A stretch of DNA of 64,000 bases from Aradus depressus (lineage: Eukaryota; Arthropoda; Insecta; Hemiptera; Aradidae), in NCBI GenBank assembly GCA_963662175.1, contig OY759215.1, forward strand, positions 11,707,079-11,771,078. Direction: 5' to 3'. The position numbers and the translations under genes are program-made. This document shows, one piece after another, positions 39,661-50,614 of this stretch (its first letter is position 1; each line of letters opens with the position of its first letter). The notes under the pieces are model-generated. The model was not told the DNA's origin, did not search any database, and was given only the letters and a program-made list of their open reading frames with translations.

Positions 39661-40124
39661 TTGTCATCTTTTGTATCCATGTTTTTTTTCCTACAGCTCT
39701 TCGTCTTCTTCTATTCAGCTCTGTAGCTCATCTTTCTATTTCCTACTTCTTGATCCAACTGTCACGCTGAGAGATGACTGCCCAGTCTGCTTCCTAATCC
39801 TAACATTTCTCAAAGTCCCGCCACGTTCTACCTACCAACCTTTCTCGGTAACTTCATTTCTGCGGCTAGGAGGCTGACAAAGACCAAGTACACCTGACAG
39901 GCAACTCCACTCAGGCGCGAGAAAATGTTGTCAAGGGTTCATAGGATGAAGTTGTGAAATACAAACTGACAACAACTGGCGAAGCACGATTCACAGTAGA
40001 GATCATACTACAATTCCACTCTGAACAAACATTATTCCTGTGTTTATTTTTTTCCGTATATTTTCAAATGAGAACTAGCGACATGTTGAAACTCTTGTTT
40101 CTCGCTACAAGAACATGAATAAAA
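39661..40124. other. Intron sequence, partly pyrimidine-rich
   Basis: 39661-39880 is a TC-rich stretch with moderate GC ('gctgagagatgactgcccag'), unrecognised. Nothing else supported. Confidence 0.35.
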
Positions 40125-40680
40125 AAAAAATCGGGGAATCACCCGGCAATGCACTTCCCCAGAACGAATTACTCAATTAAGTTTTCGCTCTCCCATCAAA
40201 AAGAGTTTTGCACTAATACTCAACAGTTGACTTACAAAGGGGCTCCTTAATCCCTATACTAAATTTTGTGTCGCTAAACTCAATACATCGGCCTCCTCCC
40301 TTGAACCCCCCTTCCCTTAAGCCGATTTTTCTGAAAATGGCTGTGTTGTCCTTATGGAATTTTGACATCTTCACACATCCTGACATCGATAAGTTCATTC
40401 TATCGGGAGTTATTAGTTTTTAAGTTAAGTCTCCCTCCTAATCCCCCCTTTCCTTTCATCAATTTAGCTGAAAATTGATACGTGTCGTCGTTAGAGGGTT
40501 CTGGATTCACGTATAAAATTTCGTGTCGATAGATTCCTGCCGACAGACAGACAGACTTTTTTTAAATTCATATTTAGAATCTAGAGGTCGAAAAACATGA
40601 AATTCCGTTGAAAACTCCGCATCGAATTTTCGACCGATTACATAACTTCCCCTGTACTTCATATAGCTGGAAAAGTAAAA
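40125..40680 (-). repeat. Family X dispersed repeat, near complete
   Basis: Head 'gggaatcacccggcaatgca' + 'cttccccagaacgaatt', two complete units ('gatttttctgaaaatggctg', 'atttagctgaaaattgatac'), then CAGA repeats, T run, 'catatttagaatctagaggt', 'cgaaaaacatgaaattccgt', 'ccgattacataacttcccct' and 'gtacttcatatagctggaaa'. It ends about 200 bp before exon c. Confidence 0.75.
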
Positions 40681-40878
40681 AATCTTTCTCTAGTGTCCCA
40701 AGTTTTATCATTAAAATCTCTCTCCTTAATTATTTCCCTTGTTAGCCTATCCCCAGAGACAAAAACACAATGAACCAAGACTTATCTGTTCCAATAGTTA
40801 TTATTATTAGTCAATTATTAATTATTATAGAATGTCAGATTGATTATTGTCTAATGATGCGTCCCTTTCTCATTTCAG

Positions 40879-40985
40879 GTTTTGCATTTCGAAAGTGTCT
40901 GGAAAATGGCTCCTGGTTCCGCCATCCTGATACAGGACAGCCCTGGTCCAATTATACCACCTGCATCGATCTTGAGGACCTAGAG
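40879..40985 (+). CDS. Dh31-R: Class B GPCR (DH31/calcitonin-like receptor), hormone-binding-domain exon c
   Basis: Exon of 107 nt (2 nt + 35 codons) with acceptor catttcag and donor GAG|gtaaca. Translation after the shared Arg codon: FAFRKCLENGSWFRHPD, then TGQPWSNYTTCIDLEDLE. The block C-x-x-N-G-S-W-F-R-H-P ... W-S-N-Y-T-x-C is the C-terminal half of the class B extracellular domain, with two of its conserved cysteines and a WSNYTTC segment carrying an N-glycosylation sequon (NYT). WFRHP...WSNYTTC is typical of calcitonin/CGRP and DH31 receptors. It ends at phase 0, matching the phase-0 start of the next exon. The intron before it is 5984 bp and the one after is 6087 bp, both filled with repeats. 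Confidence 0.88.
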
Positions 40986-41252
40986 GTAACATAATCTGTA
41001 TTATGTAACTAGCTGTGGTGTCCTGTGTGATTCGGGAAATTCTCAATCTGTTATACTCATTATGTGCTTTTTACCAGTAAAATTTCTAATATCATTCAAA
41101 CCAATAAAAATTATTGCAGCATCGTAATTGTTTTCGTATAATGTTCATATTTTCCTGAGCAAGATCTTCAAGACATGTACCTAGTTGCTACACTATGAAA
41201 ATAAATTGGAGGTTCGAAAGTTGTAGGATCTCACTCTAACCACGGCGCAACC

Positions 41253-41564
41253 GAGGGAGAATTAGCCTCAGCCCTATCGAAGGATAATTAGCCATAGCCC
41301 TATTGAAGGATAATTAGCCATAGCCCTATCAAAGGATAATTAGCCTCAGCCCTATCGAAGGATAATTAGCTACAGCCCTATCGGAGGATAATTAGCCTCA
41401 GCCCTATCAAAGGATAATTAGCCTCAGCCCTATCGAAGGATAATTAGCTACAGCCCTATCGAAGGATAATTAGCCACAGCCCTATCAAAGGATAATTAGC
41501 CTCAGCCCTATCGAAGGATAATTAGCTACAGCCCTATCGAAGGATAATTAGCCTCAGCCCTATC
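41253..41564. repeat. 26-bp minisatellite, 12 copies
   Basis: Consensus 'gaaggataattagcctcagc' + 'cctatc'. Twelve uninterrupted 26-bp units with variants at the 'ctca' position (ctca, cata, ctaca, caca) and at 'cgaagg'/'caaagg'. It lies in the intron between exons c and d. Confidence 0.95.
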
Positions 41565-42055
41565 GAAGCCCCTTCTCAAGTTCATAGCCAGACGTACTAA
41601 CCACAAACGAGAGTATTAGCCGGACAGACTAACCACTCAACCAAAGTGCACCTTTTGAAATAGTAAATTTAACTATCCAAGCACTGAGGCCCATCCCCAA
41701 GTTGGTCTAACCTCTCGACTGTCAAAACGCCTCCCAGGTTCGTGGATCGTTTCTCTAACCACTCAACCATCAATACCTCCACCTTTGGCTAACTCTAATC
41801 ATGAAACCATAGAAGCTCCTTATCACGATGGTAGCAATTTTGTGATCTTTTTTTCGTTTTTGTTTTCTATATTTTCAAAGTCTCTCTCCTCCCCTGCCCT
41901 TCCACCTCATCAACATCTTTAATATGATGCCCTATTCAGCACTATTGTGGCAAACATTTTTTTTATGTATGAACATCTTAGCTCGCACACTCTCCATCCC
42001 AAAATAATCGTACTATAGTAATCTCATGAAACTGGGACGATTAAGAGAATGGATA

Positions 42056-42566
42056 TGGGTCATTCTCAAAAAAAATCGGAATTTTGTGTCCCATCCTCAT
42101 AACTTCTGAAATACTTTACCTGTCATTCTGGAGTTTTTTCATGGCTTTAAATGGGGTTTGGCTATAAAAACCATGCATAGTATTTAATTCTAATTATAAG
42201 TTATTATTTTTGAAAAATTTTTTAAAGTTGAAAAATGCTGAATTTGTCATTTTCCTGTCTGTCCCACACCCTACTTACCCTGATTCACCAACTTACCACG
42301 AGACGCTATTTCACTATTAACATCGATCATACATCTTTTTGGATTTGTCTTAATTTAAGCTTTATAAATAATCTACTCCGAAATTTTAAGCATTAAAGCA
42401 TTTCATGCAATGCAGTTAATAATTTCGTCACATAGGTTTCAGTCATTTTCCTGTCCTCGGTCGGTAGTGCGAAGAAACTAATTAAATGAATAGAAGTTGA
42501 AAAAATTTAAAAAAATAATTTATTTATTTAGGATTTGAAATTCTTACTTTTTTTGAGAATGACCCA
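42056..42566. mobile_element. TIR element (MITE), 0.5 kb
   Basis: Left end TGGGTCATTCTCAAAAAAA pairs with the right end TTTTTTTGAGAATGACCCA, and similarity continues ('aatcggaatttt' versus the reverse complement of 'gaaattcttac'). TA or ATAT flanks on both sides. No reading frame; superfamily uncertain (Tc1/mariner-like by TA). Confidence 0.75.
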
Positions 42567-42581
42567 TATACATCATTTATG

Positions 42582-42874
42582 GAGGGCGCCGGTAGCTCAG
42601 TGGTATGCGTACTTGCTTACTGAGCTCAAGATCGGGGGTTCGAAACAGAAAATGAATCGGTTGGGACTTTAAGCGATGCTGTCGAGGCTATACGAAGTTA
42701 TGTACTCGTTAAAGATCCTTTAATAAAAAATATTGTTAACTATTTAGGGAAAGTAAAATTTAGGACTCCCATAGAAGAGTCTGGTCACCAGAATGACGAA
42801 AGAGCGATTTGGTAGTAGGCGATATGACTTTAAAGTTAAAGCCCGGGCATGATGAGTCATAATAACTAACTACA
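42582..42874 (+). repeat. SINE with AACT-type tail
   Basis: Head 'gagggcgccggtagctcagt' + 'ggtatgcgtacttgc', B-box 'gggttcgaaac', a body with an approximately 40-bp gap after the B-box, then 'gttaaagcccgggcatgatg' and tail 'aataactaacta'. It begins 16 bp after the MITE. Confidence 0.82.
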
Positions 42875-42879
42875 TTATT

Positions 42880-43720
42880 TATGTGTAAACATCTTAGCTC
42901 CCAACGTTATTTGATGTATCTTATTTGATACGTATCTTATTTTAGCTATCATGAACCAGCAATATGACACACACCTGTCTTTATACAACAAACAAAAATC
43001 GTCTTAGTCCAAAGACACAACATTACTTACATTTTAATTAGTAAATTCGCAGCCGAAAATATGACTGCAAAGATTGAATTGTGTTAATGAAGTTAGAATG
43101 TTAAGGTTACAAAATGAAACTAGATCCTGGCCATTCTAGATCAAGATAGAGTACATAAAATAACCTACTGACAATCATGATTCAGTTCATGGCATCATAA
43201 AATTGAAGGAATAGCTAAACTGAAAAAATAAATAAGAAGAAATTACGGAAATAATTAATTGACCTACTTTTCATCGGTACAAACATTAGTTTTTGATTAA
43301 TTTGATTCAAAACTAGGCTAAAAAGTGGTAAATATATACTGAAACGCCCTTGGCAGCATTGTATCTGTCAAACATCCTGGGAGTAAGAATCGTGAGAAAG
43401 TATGCAGATAAAAGAAGGCAATCCTGTCGAGAAAGCAGGATTTGGGTCCTAAGCAGATTAGCTCATACTCGACTTCTACCTCCAAATCGAATTCCCATAA
43501 TATTTAGACAGAAAGGTTTTTTTAAGGGTATTCCTGTTCATTATTGAATTGTGGTTCTTGTCGTTGACCTGGAAAACCGCTAAATTGTAGGCAGTAGCGT
43601 TATTAGTTGTTTCGAGGAAGGAGCCGTATCACATTATCATAGATTTCTTGTAGTTACGATACCTAGGCCCGTTTTTAAATCGGGTAAGGCTTCACTCCTG
43701 GAGCAAAGGTACCGCCCCTC
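42880..43720. other. Intron sequence with relics
   Basis: 43135-43195 shares 'cattctagatcaa', 'tacataaaataaccta' and 'ctgacaa' with 27595-27650, so it is a member of the HH2-associated repeat. 43350-43547 holds a 65-codon open frame that I cannot assign. Confidence 0.4.
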
Positions 43721-43724
43721 TCAA

Positions 43725-43865
43725 TTTCAACTTTCAGTTCAGCTGTCAATTCCAACTCTCAGTTTTACCTCTAAATGTCAACTTTCAATTTCACTTTCAA
43801 TTCCTGTTCTTTATTTCAACTTTCAACTCAATTCAAACTGTTTATCTCAACTTCAATTCCTCCTT
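43725..43865. repeat. Degenerate CAACTTTCAATT-type tandem repeat
   Basis: About 140 bp of irregular 'caactttcaatt' / 'tcaattcc' units. Confidence 0.7.
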
Positions 43866-44011
43866 GCAGGACAAGCTAGCGTGTGGTGGAGAGGAACTCA
43901 CCAAGACAGTGTTTTAATTTTATATTCATTGTTTTAGGATAGGAAATAAAACAACCCCCACCCATCGAAATTCTTTTTTTCTCTCCGTATAAAGTTTAAA
44001 ATTAATATATA

Positions 44012-44772
44012 TGAGGAGCAAACATTCAAAAAAGGATTTGTCCAAAAAAATAAGAAATGAGATAAACAGCTTTTCTAACTGGAATTTTACCGCGCTTTTA
44101 TAATATCAACTCCGTTCTTTCAAAAAAAAATTAGTCTCGTGTATATCCAAGGTTGTTTTATAGGGTTTCAATCAAAACCAAACTTGTCCAAAGAGCGTTT
44201 TCGTAGTAATCATGAAGAAGACGTTTTATGCCACTGTTTGGACACAAAATATATTTTTATTATTTAAGTTGAATACAATTTTATTATAATTTGAATTATT
44301 AAAACAGGATTAGGAACAATTTTAGCTCAAATCTGTTTTATTTTTATTGATAATAATATTTTTATTATTTAATTTTAATTACCTACATTATTTGTTTTAA
44401 AAATAAGTCAGTATTACATTTTTTTGATAATAAAGTTTTCACTCAAATCCTCTTTATTTTTATTGATTAGCCAATTTTTTTTTTTTTTCTTTTTTTGTTC
44501 GAAAGGGAATTAGTCCTAGAAGGATTCAATCTAAACAACATTTGTTCATGTGTTTCAAACAAACACGGACATGTCCAAGCTATTCACAATTTTAATTACC
44601 ATTGTCAAAATTATTTTAGCTAAAATTTAATTACCTATGACATTAATTATGTTTGATTAATTCAAAAAAAATTAAAAACCTATGTGAAATAGCGTATAAG
44701 CACGCAAAATCATTTCTTGCTGTTTTCTCGAATCTCTACCAATGTGACAAATCTCTTTTTGAATGTTTGCTC

Positions 44773-44776
<4 letters not shown>
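44012..44776. mobile_element. TIR element, 765 bp, in an AT tract
   Basis: Left TGAGGAGCAAACATTCAAAA and right TTTTGAATGTTTGCTCCTCA are inverted repeats that extend inward with one or two mismatches ('ggatttgtcc' versus the reverse complement of 'gacaaatctc'), with TATA on both sides. AT-rich interior, no frame. A (TA)n tract lies immediately to the right. Confidence 0.8.
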
Positions 44777-44799
<23 letters not shown>

Positions 44800-44806
<7 letters not shown>

Positions 44807-45490
44807 AATAATTTTTTTTTATTGTTTAAAGGGATCTCCCCAATACAATGGAGTCAGTGACCATTACTTTTACAATATTAACATAATAATGACACATATA
44901 AAATAATACACCTATAAAACAATAATGACACATATAAAGGATCCTTTAACAAACTAAATAAATAACATAAATAAATAAAATAAGTAATTACAAATTAATA
45001 ATAATAATGTAACTAAGAGAGTAAATATGGAGTGGGGATGTAGGTATTGAATATCAATATAATATGGAAGTTGAAGTACATTATTCGTAAAAAATGAATG
45101 CTCCAAGTTTCAGAGCGCTGATCAAATAACAGAAAATATTTGATATTTCATCCTTATTATGGGCCAAGGAGTAATGTATGAAAGTTGGATCGGTCTATAC
45201 TGATACTCCGAGGCTGAGGCAGGAAGTGGCTTCTAATGGGAGTTTAAAATTAATATTTTCCTGGAACGAGGTGCTTGTGTCGTATTCTTTTTTCTCCATT
45301 AAAACATTTTTGACATAGTTTGAAATAGGTTAAGTGCAGGTCAAAAATATAAAAGTTTCATTTAGAATGTCTTTAAGAGATCAGCGTTTTGAGATAGAAA
45401 AACACGAATTTCAAGAAATTCCCTTGGCTCAATATCATCTTAGCATCTCATTGAAATGTATAGCATTAATTTTTTTTTTTTAATGTTTTG
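44800..45490. other. Intron sequence, probable retroelement 3' UTR
   Basis: 'gtttaaagggatctccccaa' + 'tacaatggagtcagtgacc' at 44823 and T/A-rich sequence afterwards suggest an antisense LINE 3' end, but no frame or target duplication is visible. Confidence 0.3.
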
Positions 45491-45498
45491 CTCAACAA

Positions 45499-45768
45499 CT
45501 AATCAGAGGTACCGTGCTTGTCTACTGAACTCAAGATCGCGGGTTCGAAACCCAGCCAAAACCTCAAGTTTTTTTTATCAGGCAGATGAAAAAACCTTGA
45601 GCACGCCAACCTTTTGATGGGACCTTAACGGATGGTTGAGAGCCTGTATAATATCAGGTACTCGTTTAAGACCCCTACGCTAGGTGAATAAACAGTAGGC
45701 AAAAAGCCCTCCCACAGTAGTGTAGGGCTCATGGCCACCAGAGCGATACCACTGACCTACCGGCGCCC
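45499..45768 (+). repeat. SINE copy fused to an antisense SINE head
   Basis: 45499-45747 is a sense copy ('caagatcgcgggttcgaaac' B-box, 'ctgtataatatcaggtactc', 'cctcccacagtagtgtaggg', 'ggccaccagagcga'). At 45747 it switches to 'taccactgacctaccggcgc', which is the head on the opposite strand. Confidence 0.7.
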
Positions 45769-46103
45769 ACTTATTTTATTAGATTTTCAATTATATATAA
45801 TACATTCTATAAAAATTTTACATTATAAAATGTCCAATTGTTAAAAAAAAATGTATTATTTCACCCTCCTCAGGCACCCTCGAAGACTTAAGCACTGGTT
45901 TTAAAAGTTCTAAAACTTTTTGTTTTTCTTTTAGTCTTCAGCTCAGTTCTTATATTCATCGAGGGATTACAATGCCCGACCAACGAATTTAGAATAAATT
46001 GTGTTATGTTTATTGTTAAAGTCTATTTTCTATATGAGGGGATAGATATCTTTAGGAAGGGTAGTAGAACGCCCCCCCCCCCCCCCCTCGCGAAATTCAG
46101 TAG

Positions 46104-46127
46104 TAGGCGATATGACTTCGTAGCGCC
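46104..46127 (+). repeat. SINE scrap
   Basis: 'gtagtaggcgatatgacttc' followed by 'gtag': a 24-bp match to the SINE 3' part, after a C run. Confidence 0.4.
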
Positions 46128-46274
46128 AGACAAATAATCAAAAGCCTGCCAAAATGTCCAAACTAGAGAAACATACTGAAATTAAAGGGCCGGAGCTTGA
46201 CAGAATTTTCAACTTTTTTCCACTCCCTAGTCATATGTCAAAAATTGAGAGATGAAAACAAAATAAAAAAATGC

Positions 46275-46925
46275 GTAAGTCAATTACCGGAAATGTACTT
46301 CCCCGGCTCACGTTAATGAACTAAGTTTTCGTTTTATACCTAGAAAACCAACTGACATATTTGACTGAAAATCAATAGGTGTCTGTCTTACTTAGGAACC
46401 TCTGGATCCTCATACGAAACTCAATGAGGGTACATTCAGTATATGAGAGTTGAGTTCTTTCTTCTCCTCGGCCGTATCGGCTGAAATTTTACTTTCCCAG
46501 CTATACGAAGAATAGATAAAGTTATGTAATAGGTCAGAAATTCGACGTTTTCACCGGAATTTCAAGTCTTCCAGCTCTCATGATTTATCAAATGAAAAAA
46601 AAAATATATATATAAGTATATCTATGGGTTCATGTTTGTCTCTGAACGCGATAACTCCCATGAACTCAATAGAATGAATGTATTCATTCATATTCAGACC
46701 ACCATAAGAAAGACAACTATTCATTTTCGGCCCAATTGGAGTTGTAATGTATACTGACACGAAGATTCATATGCAAATTTAAAGCTCTACAAGGACGACA
46801 CATATTAATTTCAAGCGGAATTAACCGAAGGACAGAGGAGGCTGGATCGACAAGTCAACTTTAGCTCAAACGGTTCTAAGGGCAAAGCTTTAATTGATTA
46901 ATACGTGCTGGGGAAGGACATTAAG
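46275..46925. repeat. Family X, opposed pair
   Basis: 46275-46480 in - orientation (head 'caattaccggaaatgtactt' + 'ccccggctcacg'). At 46485 the left terminus 'actttcccagctatacgaag' + 'aagttatgtaataggtcaga' begins a + oriented part that ends 'aattgattaatacgtgctgg' + 'ggaagg'. Confidence 0.65.
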
Positions 46926-47072
46926 AAAATAAATAATAAAACAACTTAACCTTACATTTCTTTATTGATATTTGTATTTAAATAGTACGTCAGGTTGCCC
47001 TTTGGAAAATGTTATTAAACAATTAAGCCTGGAAAATTTCTATAATTTTGTATTTTCCTTTGTTTGTTTCAG

Positions 47073-47164
47073 TTTAGGAAAATTGTCAACATCATCTATG
47101 TGGTCGGCTATTCCGTATCGTTCGCAGCTATCGTCATTTCATTGTTAATATTTCTAACATTCAG
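47073..47164 (+). CDS. Dh31-R: Class B GPCR (DH31/calcitonin-like receptor), TM1 exon d
   Basis: Exon of 92 nt (30 codons + 2 nt) between acceptor tgtttgtttcag and a consensus donor (TTCAG|gtaagt). It encodes FRKIVNIIYVVGYSVSF followed by AAIVISLLIFLTF: a hydrophobic helix with the VGYSVS pattern of class B transmembrane segment 1, after the short juxtamembrane linker. It joins in frame to ...IDLEDLE of the preceding exon. The remaining AG needs one nucleotide from the next exon, expected to give the Arg/Ser that leads into the first intracellular loop (usually followed by C-T-R-x-x-I-H-x-N-L). I looked for such an exon in 47.2-64 kb and did not find one, so the rest of the gene probably lies to the right of the window. 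Confidence 0.85.
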
Positions 47165-47369
47165 GTAAGTTTAAATTAATTTTTGTATATCTAATAATAA
47201 TTTTGTTTGGTGACGTCAACAGCTTCTTCTGTCACTTTTAATGGAGACAGGAAACTGAAACTTGGCAATAATGCCTCACTCCAGCGACAGTACATTATAT
47301 CAAACATATTTGACTATGGAAAAATTATCTATTACCTGTGATCCTTCTAATCCCTCCATTGACATAATA

Positions 47370-48120
47370 AAATCAATAGGTGTAATTATGGGGTTCTGGA
47401 TACGCGTAATTATGGGCCTGCGAAACGCGAAGGGAGGTCGTTTTTCCGTGTGTCCGTGAACACGATAACTCCCGATAGAATGAATATATCGACACGGAAT
47501 TTTATATGTGAATCCAGAACCCTATATCGACGACACCTATTCTTTTTCATCCAAATCGACTAAAGGGAAGGAAGATTTAGGGAGAGTTTTAACATGAAAA
47601 CCCTAATAACTCCCGATAGAATGAATGTATCGACACAAGGTTTCAAATGTGAATTCAAAATCTCATAAGGAGAACACTTATCAATTTTTAGCGGGATCGT
47701 CAGAAGGGAAAGGGTCATCAACTCAAAAATCCCAATAACTTCCGATGTAATGAATTTATCCTCATGAAATTTTTAAATTTGAAGTCAAAACCCAATGAGG
47801 ACATAACCTGTAAAATTTTAGCGATGTCGGCTGAAGGGAAGGGGGGTTCAGCGGAGGGGGCTCAATTCAATAATCATAATAACTGCCGATGTAATGCATG
47901 TATCGACACAAAATTTAGTATGAGGATTTAGAAGCGATGTAAGTCAACTGTTGAATATTAGCGCAAACAGTTGACTGATTTTGGAAGGAGAGCGAAAAAT
48001 TAATTGATTAATTCGTTCTGATTATTTTTTTTATTTCAATTTATTTCAGAGGTGGTAAAACATGAAATTCTGTTGAAAACTGAAGACTCTTTGCCCCATA
48101 CCGCATATAGATGAGGGATA
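47370..48120 (+). repeat. Family X, long copy with four units
   Basis: Unit starts at about 47470, 47611, 47741 and 47885 (spacing 141, 130 and 144 bp), each with '(t/g)(c/t)cgat(a/g)(g/t)aatgaat' + 'tatcgacac' or a close variant. They are followed by 'ttggaaggagagcgaaaaat', 'attaattcgttctg' and a decayed terminus. It starts 200 bp after exon d. Confidence 0.72.
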
Positions 48121-49510
48121 AAACATTTACACTGACCGATCTGTTGTGAAAAGTAGCGGTGAACTGTGACTCGGAACCCGCGCACAATATGATTTAAAGT
48201 TGTTTAAGATATTTTTTTCATACAGGATAGATAGTTGATATTCAACTCCAGAAATTTCAATATTGGCTTTCAAATCTGAATTACTGTTTTATTGTTATTC
48301 TTTTCAATTCTCATTCAATTCATTCTCTCAAGATGCCACCTTTGAATACTGATTAGAGTGTGATTTGCAGACAGAAAAAAAAAAAAACTGTTAATAGAGT
48401 TTTATTTTATTTCTTCAGGGTTCGTTCTGAGTAAAATGCACTTTTCAGATTAAAATTTAGTTGTTTCTTTCTAATCAAAAATTATCGAAAGTAATGCCAT
48501 CTGTTATCTCAGAAACACACTAAAGTGCCCACGAGACCTCAAGCGTTGTTGCCTCCCCCACCAGGTCTCACTGCACATACCCTCTCCCAGTCCTCTCAAG
48601 TGAGAGGGGGAACAGGGGCCGTGTTCACGGAAGTTCTAGGGGCTTTGTTCACGGAAGTCCTAGGGTCCGTGACAATGTGATATCTGTTAGGTGCAGTTGC
48701 GGATTACATAGAATCGGCAGAAGGTAAAATGGCAATCAGAGAGGGGCTCAACTCAGTAACCCCAATAACTGACGACGTACACTGGTGCAAAATTAATAAA
48801 TTTCTGGCCAAATTATAAAACTTATATACATGATGTTTTTTGGTGTGCTGAACACGAAAAAAATACTTAAAAAATTCCCCGACCCATCATTGAGTACTGT
48901 ATTTTGACAAATACATCAGCTCCTGAAGAGGAGGTGAACACGTGTTGTAGCTCATACAGCTACAATAGAAATATACAATTCATATTAGGTAACTGAAATT
49001 ATAAATTGCAATAGCTTAATTTTCTTCGAAAATTTGCTAAAATTAAACGTCTGCGTCTTCTTCGGACGAATTTTAAAATTTAAAATTAAGTTTCACTTAA
49101 ATTCGCAAACTTTCGCAAAAACTAATTTCATTTTATGGTTATCTGGCTGAAAATACTTTAAGAAAGTGAAAGAGCGAGTGTCCGGCAACAACAAAAAAAT
49201 AGGTTTTTGTAAAAAACTACATTTACGCATTTTCTAATGTTTTTTTTACAAAAACTGATTTTTTTCAGTAGTGACGCTAATGATAGTAAGTATAATTCAT
49301 TATGGAGAAGGGATCTCCATATTTAAGACAGTAAAAAATTTAAAAAGATTGGATTTTAACACGTTATAAATATAGATTGAGGCAATGTAGAGGGTATTAA
49401 AAGGCTGCAATGGTCTCGTTTATGTTTGTACAGGTGTATGCAAGTAAACCCACCTTCCCTCCCTCCTTAAAATCTGCATTTTTTCTTTGTATTTTGGCCA
49501 GGTTTTGAGG
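48121..49510. other. AT-rich sequence without clear features
   Basis: A short direct repeat 'gttcacggaagt(t/c)ctaggg' occurs at about 48624 and 48648. 48690-48790 contains a decayed family X unit. The rest is unrecognised. Confidence 0.4.
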
Positions 49511-50065
49511 CCTCTTGCCCTAGTGCGCGATGTAATAAATGAATCGACATAAAAATTCATATTTTTATTTTTTATTTTTTTTATTCACAAATAGCTATTT
49601 ACAACTGTATTCAAATAAACACAATAAGCAAATGTGCTAATAAATAGATAATGGCAATGTCAAAATGTCATGAGGGGAGAAATCACCCAGTGGTGAAACT
49701 CCCTAGTACTGTTTTTCTCTCGTTTATAGCTAATCACTGTCACTGTCACTGCTTCTGCTCAGGAGGTCTCTAGGCCATTGACGCTTAAGCCGTCGTTGGG
49801 GAAGTATGGCAGAATTGAGGGTACGAAAAATTCATATTTAAAATCAAAAACCCAATTAGGACATAACCTGTGCAATTTCAGCGATATCTGCTGAAGGAAA
49901 GGGGGCTTAATTCAAAAACCCTATGAGCCACAATGTAAGTCAACTGTTGAATATTAGCGCAATCGGTCGACTGGTTTTGGAGGGAGGGCGAAAAGTTAAA
50001 TGTTTAATTCGTTGTGGGGAAGTACATTGCCGGAGATTCACCGACCACTTTTATAAAATGTACTT
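49510..50065 (+). repeat. Family X copy interrupted by a retro-insertion
   Basis: 'gtaataaatgaatcgacata' is interrupted at 49565 and resumes at 49840 ('aaaatcaaaaacccaattag'). The right end is complete: 'ttaattcgttgtggggaagt', 'acattgccggagattcaccg'. Confidence 0.75.
49565..49825 (-). mobile_element. Short retro-insertion, copy 1, with 14-bp target duplication
   Basis: Flanked by AAAAATTCATATTT (49551-49564 and 49826-49839). The antisense insert has its A-rich tail at the left. Key words: 'atggcaatgtcaaaatgtca' and 'aatcacccagtggtg'. 261 bp, 5'-truncated; same family as 58372-58506. Class unknown (LINE 3' UTR or SINE). Confidence 0.88.
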
Positions 50066-50614
50066 AATTATGCCAATAAAGTGGTCTTATTTCTCATAGT
50101 TCATACAATCTGCGATAGAGCGCTCACATAATTCTAATCACACACAGACAATGACAACACAATTAATATAATTTGGTGCCTTTATACATTGTTATAGAGC
50201 CTGTAGGAAGACCCGCCATTGTTCTACTAACCCAGTTGACACAGACTCATATGTTTAGAATCCCTCTGTCTGTATTGCAAAATATCAACATTTTGAATTG
50301 GGCTGAGTGATGGTTTGACCCAGTATATTTCCCGTTAATGTCATTGTTTCTAGATGTTTGCTCAGTCCCCACTCTTCCAATAACTCAACCTTCTTGTCAT
50401 GTTTGCGGAACACATCACTTCAATATTTTGTATTGAGACTTATTTGCTTTATTATTATTTGCAATCATCTAATCTATTTGACTTTCCGACAATAGATGAA
50501 AAGTTACGGGTAGCACTTAAGAGTTGGTTTCGTTTTATTTTCGGTCAAAGCCAAAATTAGATTGCCTTATGGGGCGGGGGCTAAGTTTCTCTGCCCAGAA
50601 GCAGTACAGGTACT

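Noticed and set aside
41253..41564. CRISPR-like array
   Set aside because: Units are contiguous 26-mers without unique spacers in a eukaryotic intron: a minisatellite.
43350..43547. 65-codon open frame
   Set aside because: No recognisable motif, no splice context, embedded in repeat-derived intron; could be a decayed transposase start but not supportable.
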